From Microcella daejeonensis (GTDB lineage: Bacteria; Actinomycetota; Actinomycetes; Actinomycetales; Microbacteriaceae), in the NCBI RefSeq assembly GCF_026625045.1, contig NZ_CP113089.1, positions 186,001 through 250,000 of the forward strand: 64,000 nt of DNA, in the 5' to 3' direction. The position numbers and the translations under genes were made by a program. The stretch's first letter is position 1. Every line of letters starts with the position of its first letter. The notes below the pieces were generated by a model. The model was not told where the DNA came from and made no database searches. It worked only from the letters and a program-made list of their open reading frames with translations. Positions 34,026-42,790 of the stretch are shown one piece after another.

Positions 34026-35102
34026 ATGAGCGACATCACGATCACCGAGGTCGTCATCCCGGCGAGCCTCGACGCCGACGACGCGGCCGAGTTCCTCGCC
34101 TGCGTCGAGGTGCGCAACGCCGCGAACCGGCACGACTCCGGCGGCACCGACCTCGACTACAGCGCCGAGGAGCTGCTGCCCGGCTGGCAGAAGACCACCT
34201 TCGAGCCGAAGAGGATGCTCGCCGCGCGTCTCGACGGCCGCCTCGTCGCCCGGGGCGTCTACGAGACCCGCACCGACGAGGCCGCCGACACCGTCTGGCT
34301 CTTCATGGAGGTGCTGCCGGAGGCGCGCGGGCACGGCGTCGGCGCCGCCCTCGGGCGCCGCATGGAGGAGATGGCGCGCGCCGAGGGCAAGACGCGGGCG
34401 ATCGCCTACGCGCCCTCCTGGAAGCAGGGCGGCATCCGCATCCCCTCCCCCACGGGCTTCGGCTCGGTTCCGGCGGGCACCCCCGAGGTGCGCCTGCTGC
34501 AGAGCTTCGGGTACACGCTCGAGCAGGTCGAGCGCGGCAGTCGCCTGCCGCTGCCGCTCGAGCCCGGCCGGCTCGAGGCCGTGCGCGACGAGGCCCGGCG
34601 GCGCGCCCCCGAATCGGAGTACCGCGTGCACACCTGGATCGACGCGACCCCCGTCGAGTGGCGCGAGGACATCGCGCACCTGCTGACCCGCATGAGCACC
34701 GACGCGCCCACCGCCGGGCTGGAGGAGCCCGAGGACGTCTGGACGGTCGAGCGCCTCGTCGAGGACGAGCGCTTCGAGCAGGACAGCCCGCGCACCTCGC
34801 TCACCGCCGCCGTCGAGCACGTCGCGAGCGGCCGGCTCGTGGGCTTCACCGAGATGACGGCCCCCGCCGAGCGCGACCGTCCGGCCTCGCAGGAGGACAC
34901 CCTCGTGCTGCGGGAGCACCGCGGGCACCGCCTGGGCACGCTGCTGAAGGCCGAGAACCTGCTGTTCCTCGAGCGGGTGCGGCCGGGGCATCCCGCGGTC
35001 ATCACGTACAACGCCGAGGAGAACCGGCACATGCTCGACGTCAACGAGGCCCTCGGCTTCGTGCCCTTCGCCTACGAGGGGGCGTGGCGCAAGACCCTCT
35101 AG
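34026..35102 (+). CDS. Tandem GNAT-domain acetyltransferase
   Basis: This 358-aa protein has two GNAT-type halves. The first has VLPEARGHGVGAALGRRMEE; the second is more degenerate, with LREHRGHRLGTLLKAENLLF and NAEENRHMLDVNEALGFVP. Mycothiol synthase and several resistance enzymes share this tandem plan, but the protein is not close enough by eye to name. The ATG has GAGAAGGG seven bases upstream. It interrupts the usual smc-mutM-rnc neighbourhood, being divergent from smc and convergent with the next gene, and it shares a CTAG at the stops. Confidence 0.82.
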   Translation: MSDITITEVVIPASLDADDAAEFLACVEVRNAANRHDSGGTDLDYSAEELLPGWQKTTFEPKRMLAARLDGRLVARGVYETRTDEAADTVWLFMEVLPEARGHGVGAALGRRMEEMARAEGKTRAIAYAPSWKQGGIRIPSPTGFGSVPAGTPEVRLLQSFGYTLEQVERGSRLPLPLEPGRLEAVRDEARRRAPESEYRVHTWIDATPVEWREDIAHLLTRMSTDAPTAGLEEPEDVWTVERLVEDERFEQDSPRTSLTAAVEHVASGRLVGFTEMTAPAERDRPASQEDTLVLREHRGHRLGTLLKAENLLFLERVRPGHPAVITYNAEENRHMLDVNEALGFVPFAYEGAWRKTL

Positions 35103-35764
35103 GCCGTCGCCTCGGCCGCGGCGAGGTCGGCCATGACGCGCTGCAGGTCGAAGCGCTCCGACCCGAGCTCCCGTCGCACGCGCTCGAGCTGCACCGGGAC
35201 GTGCCCGGCCTCCGTCTTGCGGGTCGACGGCAGGGCGGCGAACGCGCGCTCGCCCTCCTCGAGCGACGCCCGCGCGCCCTCGGCGTCACCCGAGGCGGCG
35301 AGGGCCGCCGCGCGGTAGGGCAGGAGCACGGCGAAGAACGTCTCGGCTCCCCGACGGCCCCGCAGCCGCTCGACCGCCGAGGTCAGGATGCGGGTCGCCC
35401 CCGGCGCGTCGCCCTTCTCCAGACGGCTGATCGCTCGGGCGCTCGACGCGAGCGCGAGTACGCCGCGCCCGCCCATCGCCCGCAGATCGCTGAGCCCCTC
35501 CTGGTTCTCGGCGCGCCACTCGCGCAGCGCGGCGCGGCGGGCGCGGGTCATCACGGCGATGCGCCGGGTCGCGATGCCGCCCGCGAGCAGCGCGACGACG
35601 CCGAGGATGATGCCGGGCACCGGATCCTCGCCGAGGAGGAACACGACGGCGAGCGGCGTGAGCACGACGGCGAAGACGAGGGAGATGATCAGCACGGGAG
35701 CCTCCGGGGCGCGGGTGGACCGGCGGCCCGATGCCGGGCGCAGACGAGGAGCGCGATCGGTCAC
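35099..35764 (-). CDS. Membrane-anchored protein with helical repeats, unknown function
   Basis: This 221-aa protein has two adjacent N-terminal membrane helices (about residues 23-65, with LIISLVFAVVLTPLAVVFLL) and a cytosolic region with helical repeat character resembling tetratricopeptide units (SARAISRLEKGDAPGATRIL, then AALAASGDAEGARASLEEGE). No enzyme motif is visible. The GTG at 35764 lacks a clear ribosome site. It lies downstream of mutM in the same direction and could be the last gene of that operon. Confidence 0.72.
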   Translation of the reverse strand: MTDRAPRLRPASGRRSTRAPEAPVLIISLVFAVVLTPLAVVFLLGEDPVPGIILGVVALLAGGIATRRIAVMTRARRAALREWRAENQEGLSDLRAMGGRGVLALASSARAISRLEKGDAPGATRILTSAVERLRGRRGAETFFAVLLPYRAAALAASGDAEGARASLEEGERAFAALPSTRKTEAGHVPVQLERVRRELGSERFDLQRVMADLAAAEATA

Positions 35765-35819
35765 GAGAGAGTCTCGCGAACCGCTCGTCGAGCCTATCGA
35801 CCGCGGCGGGATGCCCGGC

Positions 35820-36767
35820 TCAGGCCGCGCGCAGCCGCTGGCAGCCCGGGCAGAAGTGCGAGCCGCGGTTCATGAACTGCTCGCGCACGATGAGGCGGCC
35901 GCAGCGCTCGCAGGGCATGCCCTGCTGGCCGTAGGCGCGCAGGGAGTGGCTGAAGTAGCCGGAGGCGCCGTTGACGTTGACGTACTGCGCGTCGAAGGAG
36001 GTGCCGCCCTCGTCGAGGGCGCGGCGCAGCACCGTGCGCACCTCGCTCAGCAGCTCGCGCGCCTTGCGGGTCGAGATCGAGCTCGTCGGCTGGTCGTAGT
36101 GCAGGCGCGCGGCCCACAGCGACTCGTCGGCGTAGATGTTGCCGATGCCGCTCACGAGGGTCTGGTCGAGCAGCGCGCGCTTGATGCCGGTGCGCCGGGA
36201 GCGCAGGGCGCTGAGGAAGCGCGCCTCGTCGAAGGCCGGGTCGAGCGGGTCGCGGGCGATGTGCGCCACCTGGCCGGGCACGAGGGGCAGGGGGCTGCCG
36301 TGGCCGCCGGCAGCGGCATCCGGCGTCGCCTGCAGCGGGTCGATCGCCATGGAGCCGAAGATGCGCTGATCGACGAAGTCGACGCGCAGGGCTCCGTGCT
36401 CAGGGTGGTGCACGTCGAACACCAGGCGCGTGAGCGGCGCGACCTCGGCGTCGCGGGCGCGCAGCAGCACCTGGCCGCTCATGCCCAGGTGCACGACGAG
36501 CGCCTCGACGGGCTCGCCGAACGCGCCGGATTCAGGCGTGCTCGAGGCGAATGCGCTGCCGATCGCGAGCGGCATCCACAGGAACTTGCCGCGCCGCACC
36601 GCCGCCGCGACGTGCGCGCCGGCGAGCCGCTCGACGAAGTCCTCGGCCGGGCCGTCATGGCGCTTGAGCGACCGGGCGTCGAGCACGATCACCCGCTCGA
36701 TGCGGGCACCGGTGACGGCGGGGGCCAGTCCGTGGCGGACGACCTCGACCTCGGGCAGTTCGGGCAT
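35820..36767 (-). CDS. mutM: Formamidopyrimidine-DNA glycosylase
   Basis: This 315-aa base-excision enzyme removes 8-oxoguanine and nicks the strand. The catalytic N-terminus is MPELPEVEVVRHGL (Pro2, Glu3), and the catalytic lysine is in RRGKFLW. The H2TH region includes LVSGIGNIYADESLW, and the zinc finger is CERCGRLIV with HFCPGCQ. It is slightly longer than usual because of a Ser/Thr-rich insert after PLAIGSAF. It sits 18 bases after rnc in the same operon. Confidence 0.96.
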   Translation of the reverse strand: MPELPEVEVVRHGLAPAVTGARIERVIVLDARSLKRHDGPAEDFVERLAGAHVAAAVRRGKFLWMPLAIGSAFASSTPESGAFGEPVEALVVHLGMSGQVLLRARDAEVAPLTRLVFDVHHPEHGALRVDFVDQRIFGSMAIDPLQATPDAAAGGHGSPLPLVPGQVAHIARDPLDPAFDEARFLSALRSRRTGIKRALLDQTLVSGIGNIYADESLWAARLHYDQPTSSISTRKARELLSEVRTVLRRALDEGGTSFDAQYVNVNGASGYFSHSLRAYGQQGMPCERCGRLIVREQFMNRGSHFCPGCQRLRAA

Positions 36768-36785
36768 GGCGGCGGGATGCCCTGC

Positions 36786-37508
36786 TCAGGCCGAGGGCGT
36801 GCTCGGGCGGCGCGCGCTCAGCACCGTCCACGCTTCGAGCGCGGCGGCCATCTCGGCCTGCTTCTTGCTCGTGCCCTCGCCCGAGGCGATCGACTCGCCG
36901 CCGAGCACCACGGTGGCGGTGAACCGCTTCGAGTGGTCGGGACCGGTGTCGCTGAGCTCGTAGATCGGAACGCCGTGACCGCGGCGGGCCGCGAGCTCCT
37001 GCAGCGAGGTCTTCGGATCCATCGCCGCACCGAACCGGTCGGGGTCGGCCAGCAGCGGGGCGATGAGGTGCAGCACGAGCGTCGTCGCGGCTTCGCCTCC
37101 GAGATCGATGTACGTGGCGCCGATGATCGCCTCGACCGTGTCGGCGAGGATCGACGACTTGTCGCGACCGCCCGTGAGCTCCTCGCCCTTGCCGAGCTTG
37201 AGGTGCGCGCCGAGGCCGATGCCCCGGGCGACCTCCGACAGGGCGACCGCCGAGACGAGGGATGCGCGCCGCTTGGCGAGGTCGCCCTCATCGAGGTGCG
37301 GGTACGAGGTGTACAGCATGACCGTGACGGCCTGGCCGAGGATCGAGTCGCCGAGGAACTCGAGCCGCTCGTTGTTGGCGACGCCGCCGTGCTCGTAGGC
37401 CCACGACCGGTGGGTGAGCGCGAGCTCCAGCAGTTCCGGCGCGATGGATACGCCGAGCGCGCCCGTGAGAGCGGTGCGATCGGGCTCGGGGCCGGATGCC
37501 GCTCTCAC
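36786..37508 (-). CDS. rnc: Ribonuclease III
   Basis: This 240-aa double-strand-specific endonuclease processes rRNA. The catalytic signature is NNERLEFLGDSILG, with the second acidic site DTVEAIIGATYID, and a C-terminal double-stranded RNA binding domain starts at about residue 165 (DPKTSLQELAARRG to SKKQAEMAAALEA). The GTG at 37508 is used. It lies 36 bases after rpmF. Confidence 0.96.
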   Translation of the reverse strand: MRAASGPEPDRTALTGALGVSIAPELLELALTHRSWAYEHGGVANNERLEFLGDSILGQAVTVMLYTSYPHLDEGDLAKRRASLVSAVALSEVARGIGLGAHLKLGKGEELTGGRDKSSILADTVEAIIGATYIDLGGEAATTLVLHLIAPLLADPDRFGAAMDPKTSLQELAARRGHGVPIYELSDTGPDHSKRFTATVVLGGESIASGEGTSKKQAEMAAALEAWTVLSARRPSTPSA

Positions 37509-37544
37509 GGGCGTCGTGCGCTGCGTCGACAGGGTGCGGACGAC

Positions 37545-37748
37545 TTAGACGTCGGCGACCTTGCGGCCCTTGTACTCGAGGAACAGCGGGGTGCCCGCGG
37601 AGTCCTCGACGACCTTGGCGCGGTGCGGAAGGCTGTAGACGACCTTGCCGTTCTCGATGGTCTTGACCAGCGTGGGGACCTCCGCCTTCCACTGCGAACG
37701 GCGCGCGTGGGTGTTGGCGCGGGACTTCTTCCGCTTCGGAACAGCCAT
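37545..37748 (-). CDS. rpmF: 50S ribosomal protein L32
   Basis: This 67-aa protein has the typical basic start [16 protein letters not shown]. It lacks the CxxC zinc motifs of some L32 forms, so it is the zinc-free type. A purine-rich AGAGAGAAGAAG precedes the ATG. It follows yceD after 48 bases, the usual order in bacteria. Confidence 0.97.
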   Translation of the reverse strand: MAVPKRKKSRANTHARRSQWKAEVPTLVKTIENGKVVYSLPHRAKVVEDSAGTPLFLEYKGRKVADV

Positions 37749-37796
37749 GGTCTTCTTCTCTCTCTCACACGGGCGCGCATGCGCGCCGACGTTGTC

Positions 37797-38372
37797 TCAG
37801 TCTGCGGTCTCGGGGGTGGTGCGGGTCGTGGGGGTGTCGCTGGCGCCGGTCTCGGTCTCACCGGTACCGAAGCCCTGCAGCGCGGCCCAGCGCGGGTCGA
37901 TCACCTCGCGCGGCTCGCGCCGCGGCTGGTCGGCCAGACGCTCACCGGTCTCGGGATCGAGTCCGGGGCAATCGGGGCGGCACACCGGTTGGAACGGCAG
38001 CGCCAGCACGACCGCGTCCCTGACCACGGGTTCACAATCCACGTGATCATCGTGAACCGTGTAGTCGAAGGCGTCGTCAGGAGAATACGCGAAAAGCTCC
38101 TGGAATTCGACTTCGAGCGGCAGGGCGACGGGGTCGAGGCAGCGCACGCACTCGCCGCGGGCGGTCGCGCCGATCGTGCCGCTCACGAGGATGCCCTCGT
38201 GCAGGCCCTCGAGCCGAAGGTCGAGCGTCATGGGCGCGCCGGCGGGCACGACGACCGCGGCGGCGCCGAGCTGCTCGGGCAGATCGAACGCCAGGGCGAC
38301 CTCGCGCATCTCTCCCGGGCGGTGCACGAGATCGCGCACGCGGACGAGGTAGGGGCTTCTGGCGGCAGGCAT
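37797..38372 (-). CDS. YceD/DUF177 family protein
   Basis: This 191-aa protein belongs to the family found upstream of rpmF and linked to 23S rRNA or L32 maturation. It has paired cysteines GECVRCLDP and CRPDCPG, a likely metal site, and an acidic linker between them. The C-terminal tail is Thr-rich and low in complexity. The ATG at 38372 has a TAGGAT -10 eight bases upstream (complement of 38381-38386), so this is the likely operon promoter for yceD-rpmF-rnc-mutM. Confidence 0.92.
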   Translation of the reverse strand: MPAARSPYLVRVRDLVHRPGEMREVALAFDLPEQLGAAAVVVPAGAPMTLDLRLEGLHEGILVSGTIGATARGECVRCLDPVALPLEVEFQELFAYSPDDAFDYTVHDDHVDCEPVVRDAVVLALPFQPVCRPDCPGLDPETGERLADQPRREPREVIDPRWAALQGFGTGETETGASDTPTTRTTPETAD

Positions 38373-38445
38373 AACGCTCCATCCTACGCCCTGGCGAGCC
38401 GGGCATCCATCACGCGGTGGATGCCCGGCGCGCGCCGGCGTCGGC

Positions 38446-39846
38446 TCAGCCCGCGGCGACCGCCGTGAAGGCCTCGTCGTAGGCGACGAGCGCCCGCTCG
38501 ACCTCGGCCGGCGTGACGATGCACGGCGGCACGACGTGGATGCGGTTGTCGGCGGCGAAGGGCAGCACATGCCGGGCCATCAGCTCGGCCTTGAGGCGGC
38601 CGATGACGTCGGCGCCGACGGGTGCGCGGGTGCCGCGATCGGTGACGAGGTCGAGCGCCCAGAAGACGCCCATGCCGCGGACCTCGCCGATCATCGGGTG
38701 CTTCTCGGCGAGCGCGCGCAGGCCCGGGCCGAGGTGCTTCTCGCCGATCGTCTTCGCGTTCTCGACGATGCCCTCCTCGGTCATCGCGTCGAGCGCGGCG
38801 ACGATGGAGGCCATCGCGAGGGGGTGGCCGGAGTAGGTCAGCCCGCCCGGGAACACGCGCTCGTCGAAGGCCGCCGCGATCGCGGGGCTGATGACGACGC
38901 CGCCCGCGGGCACGTAGCCCGAGTTGACGCCCTTCGCGAAGGCGATGAGGTCGGGGGTGGCGCGCGAGGGGTTGATGTCGGCGCCCTGCCAGGCGAACCA
39001 CTCCCCCGTGCGGCCGAAGCCGGCCATGACCTCGTCGGCGATCCAGACGATGCCGTACCGGTCGCAGATCTCGCGCACGCCCTCGAGGTAGCCGACGGGC
39101 GGGGTCAGCACGCCCGCGGTGCCGGGCACCGACTCGAGCAGGATGGCGGCGATCGTGTCGGCGCCCTCGGCCTGGATGGTGCGCTCGAGGCTCCTCAGCG
39201 CGCGCTCGCACTCCTGCTCCGCCGTCTCGCTGTGGAACTCGCTGCGGTACAGGAACGGACCGAAGACGTGCACGTGCCCGAAGGCGTACTCGTTCGGGAT
39301 GCGCCGCCAGTCGCCGGTCGAGGCGATCGCCGCGCCCGTGTTGCCGTGGTAGCTGCGGTACGTCGAGATGACCTTGTGGCGGCGCGTGGTGAGGCGGGCC
39401 ATGCGGATGGCGTTCTCGATCGCGTCGGCGCCGCCGTTGGTGAAGAAGACCTTCGCGAAACCGGGGCCGGCCTTCTCGACGATGCGCTGCGCGGCCTCGC
39501 CGCGGGCGAGGTTGGCGTGCGAGGGCGCGACCGTGGCGAGCTCGGCGGCCTGCTTCTGGATGGCCGCGACGACCGTCGGGTGCGAGTGGCCGATGTTGGT
39601 GTTGACGAGCTGGCTCGAGAAGTCGAGGTAGCGCTCGCCGTCGTAGTTCCAGACCTCGCAGCCCGCGGCGCCGGCGACGACGAAGGGCTTCAGGGCGCCC
39701 TGCGCGCTCCAGGAGTGGAAGACGAACTCGCGATCGAGGGCGTAGGCGCGCTCGCCGTCGGCGGGGTCCAGCGCCGCGTGCGCCGCGGTGACGGGGGCCG
39801 CGGGAGCGGCGGGGGCGGGGTGCGACCGGTTCAGCGTGTCGGTCAT
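38446..39846 (-). CDS. Class III aminotransferase (aspartate aminotransferase family)
   Basis: This 466-aa omega-type PLP transaminase has the family signature around IVWIADEVMAGFGRTG and the PLP lysine in IAFAKGVNSGY; FFTNGGADAIENAIRMAR binds the cofactor phosphate. Relatives use beta-alanine, gamma-aminobutyrate or related amines with pyruvate or 2-oxoglutarate. The nearby dihydropyrimidinase and ureidopropionase-like genes make beta-alanine (or 3-aminoisobutyrate) the best candidate donor. AAGGA lies nine bases before the ATG, and GATAAT (complement of 39888-39893) is a plausible -10. Confidence 0.87.
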   Translation of the reverse strand: MTDTLNRSHPAPAAPAAPVTAAHAALDPADGERAYALDREFVFHSWSAQGALKPFVVAGAAGCEVWNYDGERYLDFSSQLVNTNIGHSHPTVVAAIQKQAAELATVAPSHANLARGEAAQRIVEKAGPGFAKVFFTNGGADAIENAIRMARLTTRRHKVISTYRSYHGNTGAAIASTGDWRRIPNEYAFGHVHVFGPFLYRSEFHSETAEQECERALRSLERTIQAEGADTIAAILLESVPGTAGVLTPPVGYLEGVREICDRYGIVWIADEVMAGFGRTGEWFAWQGADINPSRATPDLIAFAKGVNSGYVPAGGVVISPAIAAAFDERVFPGGLTYSGHPLAMASIVAALDAMTEEGIVENAKTIGEKHLGPGLRALAEKHPMIGEVRGMGVFWALDLVTDRGTRAPVGADVIGRLKAELMARHVLPFAADNRIHVVPPCIVTPAEVERALVAYDEAFTAVAAG

Positions 39847-39957
39847 CGGTATCGGTCCTTGGTGTCGAGGAAGACGGGGTCGTGGCCATTATCGCCGTCC
39901 ACGGCCGTTCCGCGAGAGGTCGCACCGAGGTTCCTCGCGCGCAGACGCGCAGGACGG

Positions 39958-39974
39958 CATCACGCGTCGTGATG
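39958..39974. promoter_or_regulatory. Inverted repeat between the aminotransferase and a small membrane gene
   Basis: CATCACG-CGT-CGTGATG is a perfect 7-3-7 inverted repeat in the 181-base divergent spacer. It lies about 65 bases upstream of the GATAAT box for the aminotransferase and about 40 bases upstream of the TACCGT -10 of the small gene (40016-40021). It may be an operator; no regulator is encoded nearby. Confidence 0.35.
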
Positions 39975-40027
39975 AATTCTCGATGAACGGAGGTCGCGCG
40001 CCTCGCGTCCGCGACTACCGTGAGCCC

Positions 40028-40243
40028 ATGGTGCCCCTCGAGGTTCAGATCGCCGTTCTCGGACTCCTGCTGCTCGCCCTCGTCACGGCGGCGACGATCG
40101 CCCTCATCCGCCGCGCGACGAGACGTCGCCAGCAGGTGCGCGACGACACCCTCCGGGTCGGCGTCGAGCCCTCGCCCGATCCCGGGCAGGCCGCTGGTCG
40201 CGCCCAGGGCAAGGCCGCCTGGACGCTGCTGCCCGGTCCCTGA
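40028..40243 (+). CDS. Small single-pass membrane protein
   Basis: This 71-aa protein has one hydrophobic helix (about residues 6-26, QIAVLGLLLLALVTAATIAL) followed by a basic RRATRRRQQ stretch and a polar tail, so the C-terminus should be cytosolic. Function is unknown. Its reality is supported by a TACCGT -10 (40016-40021) exactly six bases before the ATG, the same pattern as the leaderless genes around it. Confidence 0.65.
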   Translation: MVPLEVQIAVLGLLLLALVTAATIALIRRATRRRQQVRDDTLRVGVEPSPDPGQAAGRAQGKAAWTLLPGP

Positions 40244-40298
40244 GACCCCGGCGCGGCACGACGATCGTGCGCGGCGCAGGCCCGCGCCCGTCCGTGCG

Positions 40299-41516
40299 CT
40301 ATGACCCGTGCGCGCCGATTCCCTGAGCGCGCAGAAGTTGCGGGATGCGCTCGCGGAACGGGAAGAAGCCGCGCGTGGCGTGCGGCCAGGCTCGGGCATC
40401 CCACTCGCGGTGCAGGGGGACGAGGGGCAGGCCCTCCGGCGCGAGCTCGGCGGCCGCCCGGTCGAGCGCCGTGCGCGCGGCGCCGACGGGCGCGAGCGGC
40501 ATGACGATCGCGTCGAGCTCGTGCCGCGCGGCCCAGGCCGCGATGGCGGGCGCCGTGAGGTCGTCGAGGCTCTCGGCGGGGGCGGCGTGGATGCTGGATG
40601 CGCGGTCGAGGCCGTCGGCGAGGGCATCCCGCTGGAAGTCGGCGACCATCGCGGCGGTGCCCTGCGCGGTGCGCTCCCGCCCGCGCGCCGGGGCCGCGAC
40701 GGCCGCGATGCGCTCGACGCCCGGCAGCGTCTCGGGCGCGAGGTCGTCGTCGTGCAGCAGCAGCCCGAGCCGCCCGAGCGGCGCGGCGGCGGCCGGAGCG
40801 AGGGGCGCCGGGGTCGGCACCGGCTCGTCCTCCTCGAGCGCGGGCGCGACGGTCGCGAGGCCGCGAGGCCGGAAGCGGCCCTCGGTGTAGCGGGCGATGT
40901 TATCGGCGGTGGCGAGGTAGGTCTTGCCGCGCGTCTGCAGTCCGGCGACCCAGCGCCAGCTGAGCGTGTTGGAGGCGGGATCGCCGTCGAGCAGGTGGCG
41001 CAGGAAGAACTCGGCGCCGAGCTGCCAGGGCAGTCGCAGCGTGAAGATCCAGATGCTCGCGAACCACATGCGGGCGTGGTTGTGCAGGTACCCGGTGTCG
41101 ACGAGCTCGCGGGCCCAGTCGTCGAAGCCCTCGATGCCGGCGCGGCCCTCCACGGCGGCGGCGAGCAGGGCCTCACCCTCCTCCCCCAACGATTCGCGGG
41201 CGGCGAGGGCGCCGTGCTCGTAGCGGGTGAAGACGCTCGGGCGCTGCTCGAGCCAGCCCTTCCAGTAGGTGCGCCAGTAGACCTCCTGCACGAACTTGTC
41301 CGCCGCCTGCAGGGAGTGCGTCGCGAGCACGTGCCGCACGACCTCCTCCTCGGTGACGAGGCGGTGGCGCAGGTACGGCGAGAGCTGCGAGACGGCGGGC
41401 TGCTCGTGCGGGCCTCGGTCGTGGTTGCGGTCGGCGGCGTAGCGGCGCCCGGCGAGCGGCGCGAATTCGTCGAGGCGGGCCAGACCGGCCGCGCGGGTGG
41501 CGGGGGCGAACGTCAT
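40299..41516 (-). CDS. Photolyase/cryptochrome-like protein with FAD domain first
   Basis: This 405-aa protein begins with a photolyase FAD-binding domain (residues about 30-220): QLSPYLRHRL, KFVQEVYWRTYWKGW, DTGYLHNHARMWFASIWIF and LLDGDPASNTLSWRWVAG are the expected cofactor and substrate helices. Ordinary photolyases carry an N-terminal antenna domain before this. Here an alpha/beta-like region follows instead (about 240-405: LGRLGLLLHDDDLAPETLPG to LDAIVMPLAPVG). The order is therefore swapped. DNA repair activity is not assured. It lies between the aminotransferase and the ABC transporter operon. Confidence 0.82.
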   Translation of the reverse strand: MTFAPATRAAGLARLDEFAPLAGRRYAADRNHDRGPHEQPAVSQLSPYLRHRLVTEEEVVRHVLATHSLQAADKFVQEVYWRTYWKGWLEQRPSVFTRYEHGALAARESLGEEGEALLAAAVEGRAGIEGFDDWARELVDTGYLHNHARMWFASIWIFTLRLPWQLGAEFFLRHLLDGDPASNTLSWRWVAGLQTRGKTYLATADNIARYTEGRFRPRGLATVAPALEEDEPVPTPAPLAPAAAAPLGRLGLLLHDDDLAPETLPGVERIAAVAAPARGRERTAQGTAAMVADFQRDALADGLDRASSIHAAPAESLDDLTAPAIAAWAARHELDAIVMPLAPVGAARTALDRAAAELAPEGLPLVPLHREWDARAWPHATRGFFPFRERIPQLLRAQGIGAHGS

Positions 41517-41557
41517 GCCCCCAGCCTGCGCGGCCGGCCTGGGAGAACCCGCGGCGG

Positions 41558-42703
41558 CTAGTTGCCGCCCTCCAGCAGCTCGACGTCGATGGGCGCGAAG
41601 CTCTCGCCGTAGATGTCGACGCCCTCCTCCTCGAGCTCGGCGAGCGCCTGCTCGATGTACTCGTTGGTCCACGCGCTCGCCGGCGGCTCCTCGGTGATGA
41701 GGCGGGCGCCGGTCTCGTTCGTCGCGCTCAGCGCCGCGTCGACCGTGTTCTGGTACGCCGTCTCATCGATGAAGCCGATGCCGTTCGGGGCCGGCCAGAT
41801 GAGCTTGTTCGTCTCGTTGACCATCCACAGCTCGTGGCTCGGGCCCCAGCCGCTGCCGGCGTCGATCGTGATCTGCGAGGCCTCCTCCGGGTTCTCGGCC
41901 GCGTAGACCCAGCCCTTGATGACGGCCTTGAGGAACGCGACCGTGGTCTCCTGGTACGCCTCGTCGCTCTCGAGCCGCTCGGTGTCGGCCCAGATCGCGT
42001 CCTGCAGCATGGCGCCGACGGTCTCCTCGTAGCTGATGACGTTCAGGTCCTCCTCGGTGTACAGCTCGCCCGTGTCGGGGTTCGTCGTCTCGAGCACCTG
42101 GGCGAACTCGTTGTAGGTCATCGCCTGCGCGGCGTCGATGTCGCCGCTGAGGAACGCGTTCATGTTGAAGTCCTGCGTGATGATCTCGACGCTCGTGGAG
42201 TCAAGGCCCTCCTCGGCCATGGCCGCGAAGATCTCCCACTCGTTGCCGAAGCCCCACGAGCCGATCTTCTTGCCCTCGAAGTCGGCGACCGACTCGATGC
42301 CGCTGTCGGCCCACGCCACCTGCAGCGTGCCGGAGCGCTGGAAGATCTGCGCGATGTTGGTGACGTTCGCGCCGGCCTCGATCGAGCCGAGCACCTTCGG
42401 CACCCAGGCGATCGCGTAGTCGACGTCGCCGTTCGAGAGGGCGTCCTGCGGCACGATGTCGCCGCCCGAGGGGATGATCTCCACGTCCAGGCCGGCCTCC
42501 TCGAAGTAGCCCTGCTCGGCGGCCGCGAAGTATCCGGCGAACTGGCCCTGCGGCAGCCACTGCAGCTGCAGCGAGACGGGCGTGAGCTCGTCGTCGCCGC
42601 CGGCCTCGCCGGGGGAACCGCTCGCGCAGGCGGTGAGGGCGAGCGCGGCGGTGAGACCGAGCGCGCTGAACGTCGCCAGGCGACGGGGGGTGCTGTGCTT
42701 CAT
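41558..42703 (-). CDS. NMT1/THI5-like ABC transporter substrate-binding lipoprotein
   Basis: This 381-aa lipoprotein has a signal peptide ending in the lipobox LTAC and a type II periplasmic binding fold starting PVSLQLQWLPQGQFAGYFAA, typical of NMT1/ThiY-like proteins that bind pyrimidines, sulfonates or riboflavin-like rings. The operon context with dihydropyrimidinase suggests a pyrimidine, dihydropyrimidine or hydantoin ligand. MKHSTP at 42703 is chosen as the start because GAGAGG lies eight bases upstream. The very acidic mature protein fits an exported solute binder. Confidence 0.88.
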   Translation of the reverse strand: MKHSTPRRLATFSALGLTAALALTACASGSPGEAGGDDELTPVSLQLQWLPQGQFAGYFAAAEQGYFEEAGLDVEIIPSGGDIVPQDALSNGDVDYAIAWVPKVLGSIEAGANVTNIAQIFQRSGTLQVAWADSGIESVADFEGKKIGSWGFGNEWEIFAAMAEEGLDSTSVEIITQDFNMNAFLSGDIDAAQAMTYNEFAQVLETTNPDTGELYTEEDLNVISYEETVGAMLQDAIWADTERLESDEAYQETTVAFLKAVIKGWVYAAENPEEASQITIDAGSGWGPSHELWMVNETNKLIWPAPNGIGFIDETAYQNTVDAALSATNETGARLITEEPPASAWTNEYIEQALAELEEEGVDIYGESFAPIDVELLEGGN

Positions 42704-42790
42704 GGCTGTCCTCTCGTGGATCACGGTGGTGCGGGATGCGGTGCGAAGGGATGGAGCGGTGATGCAGCGGTGCGGGAGGGGGTCGGTGGG

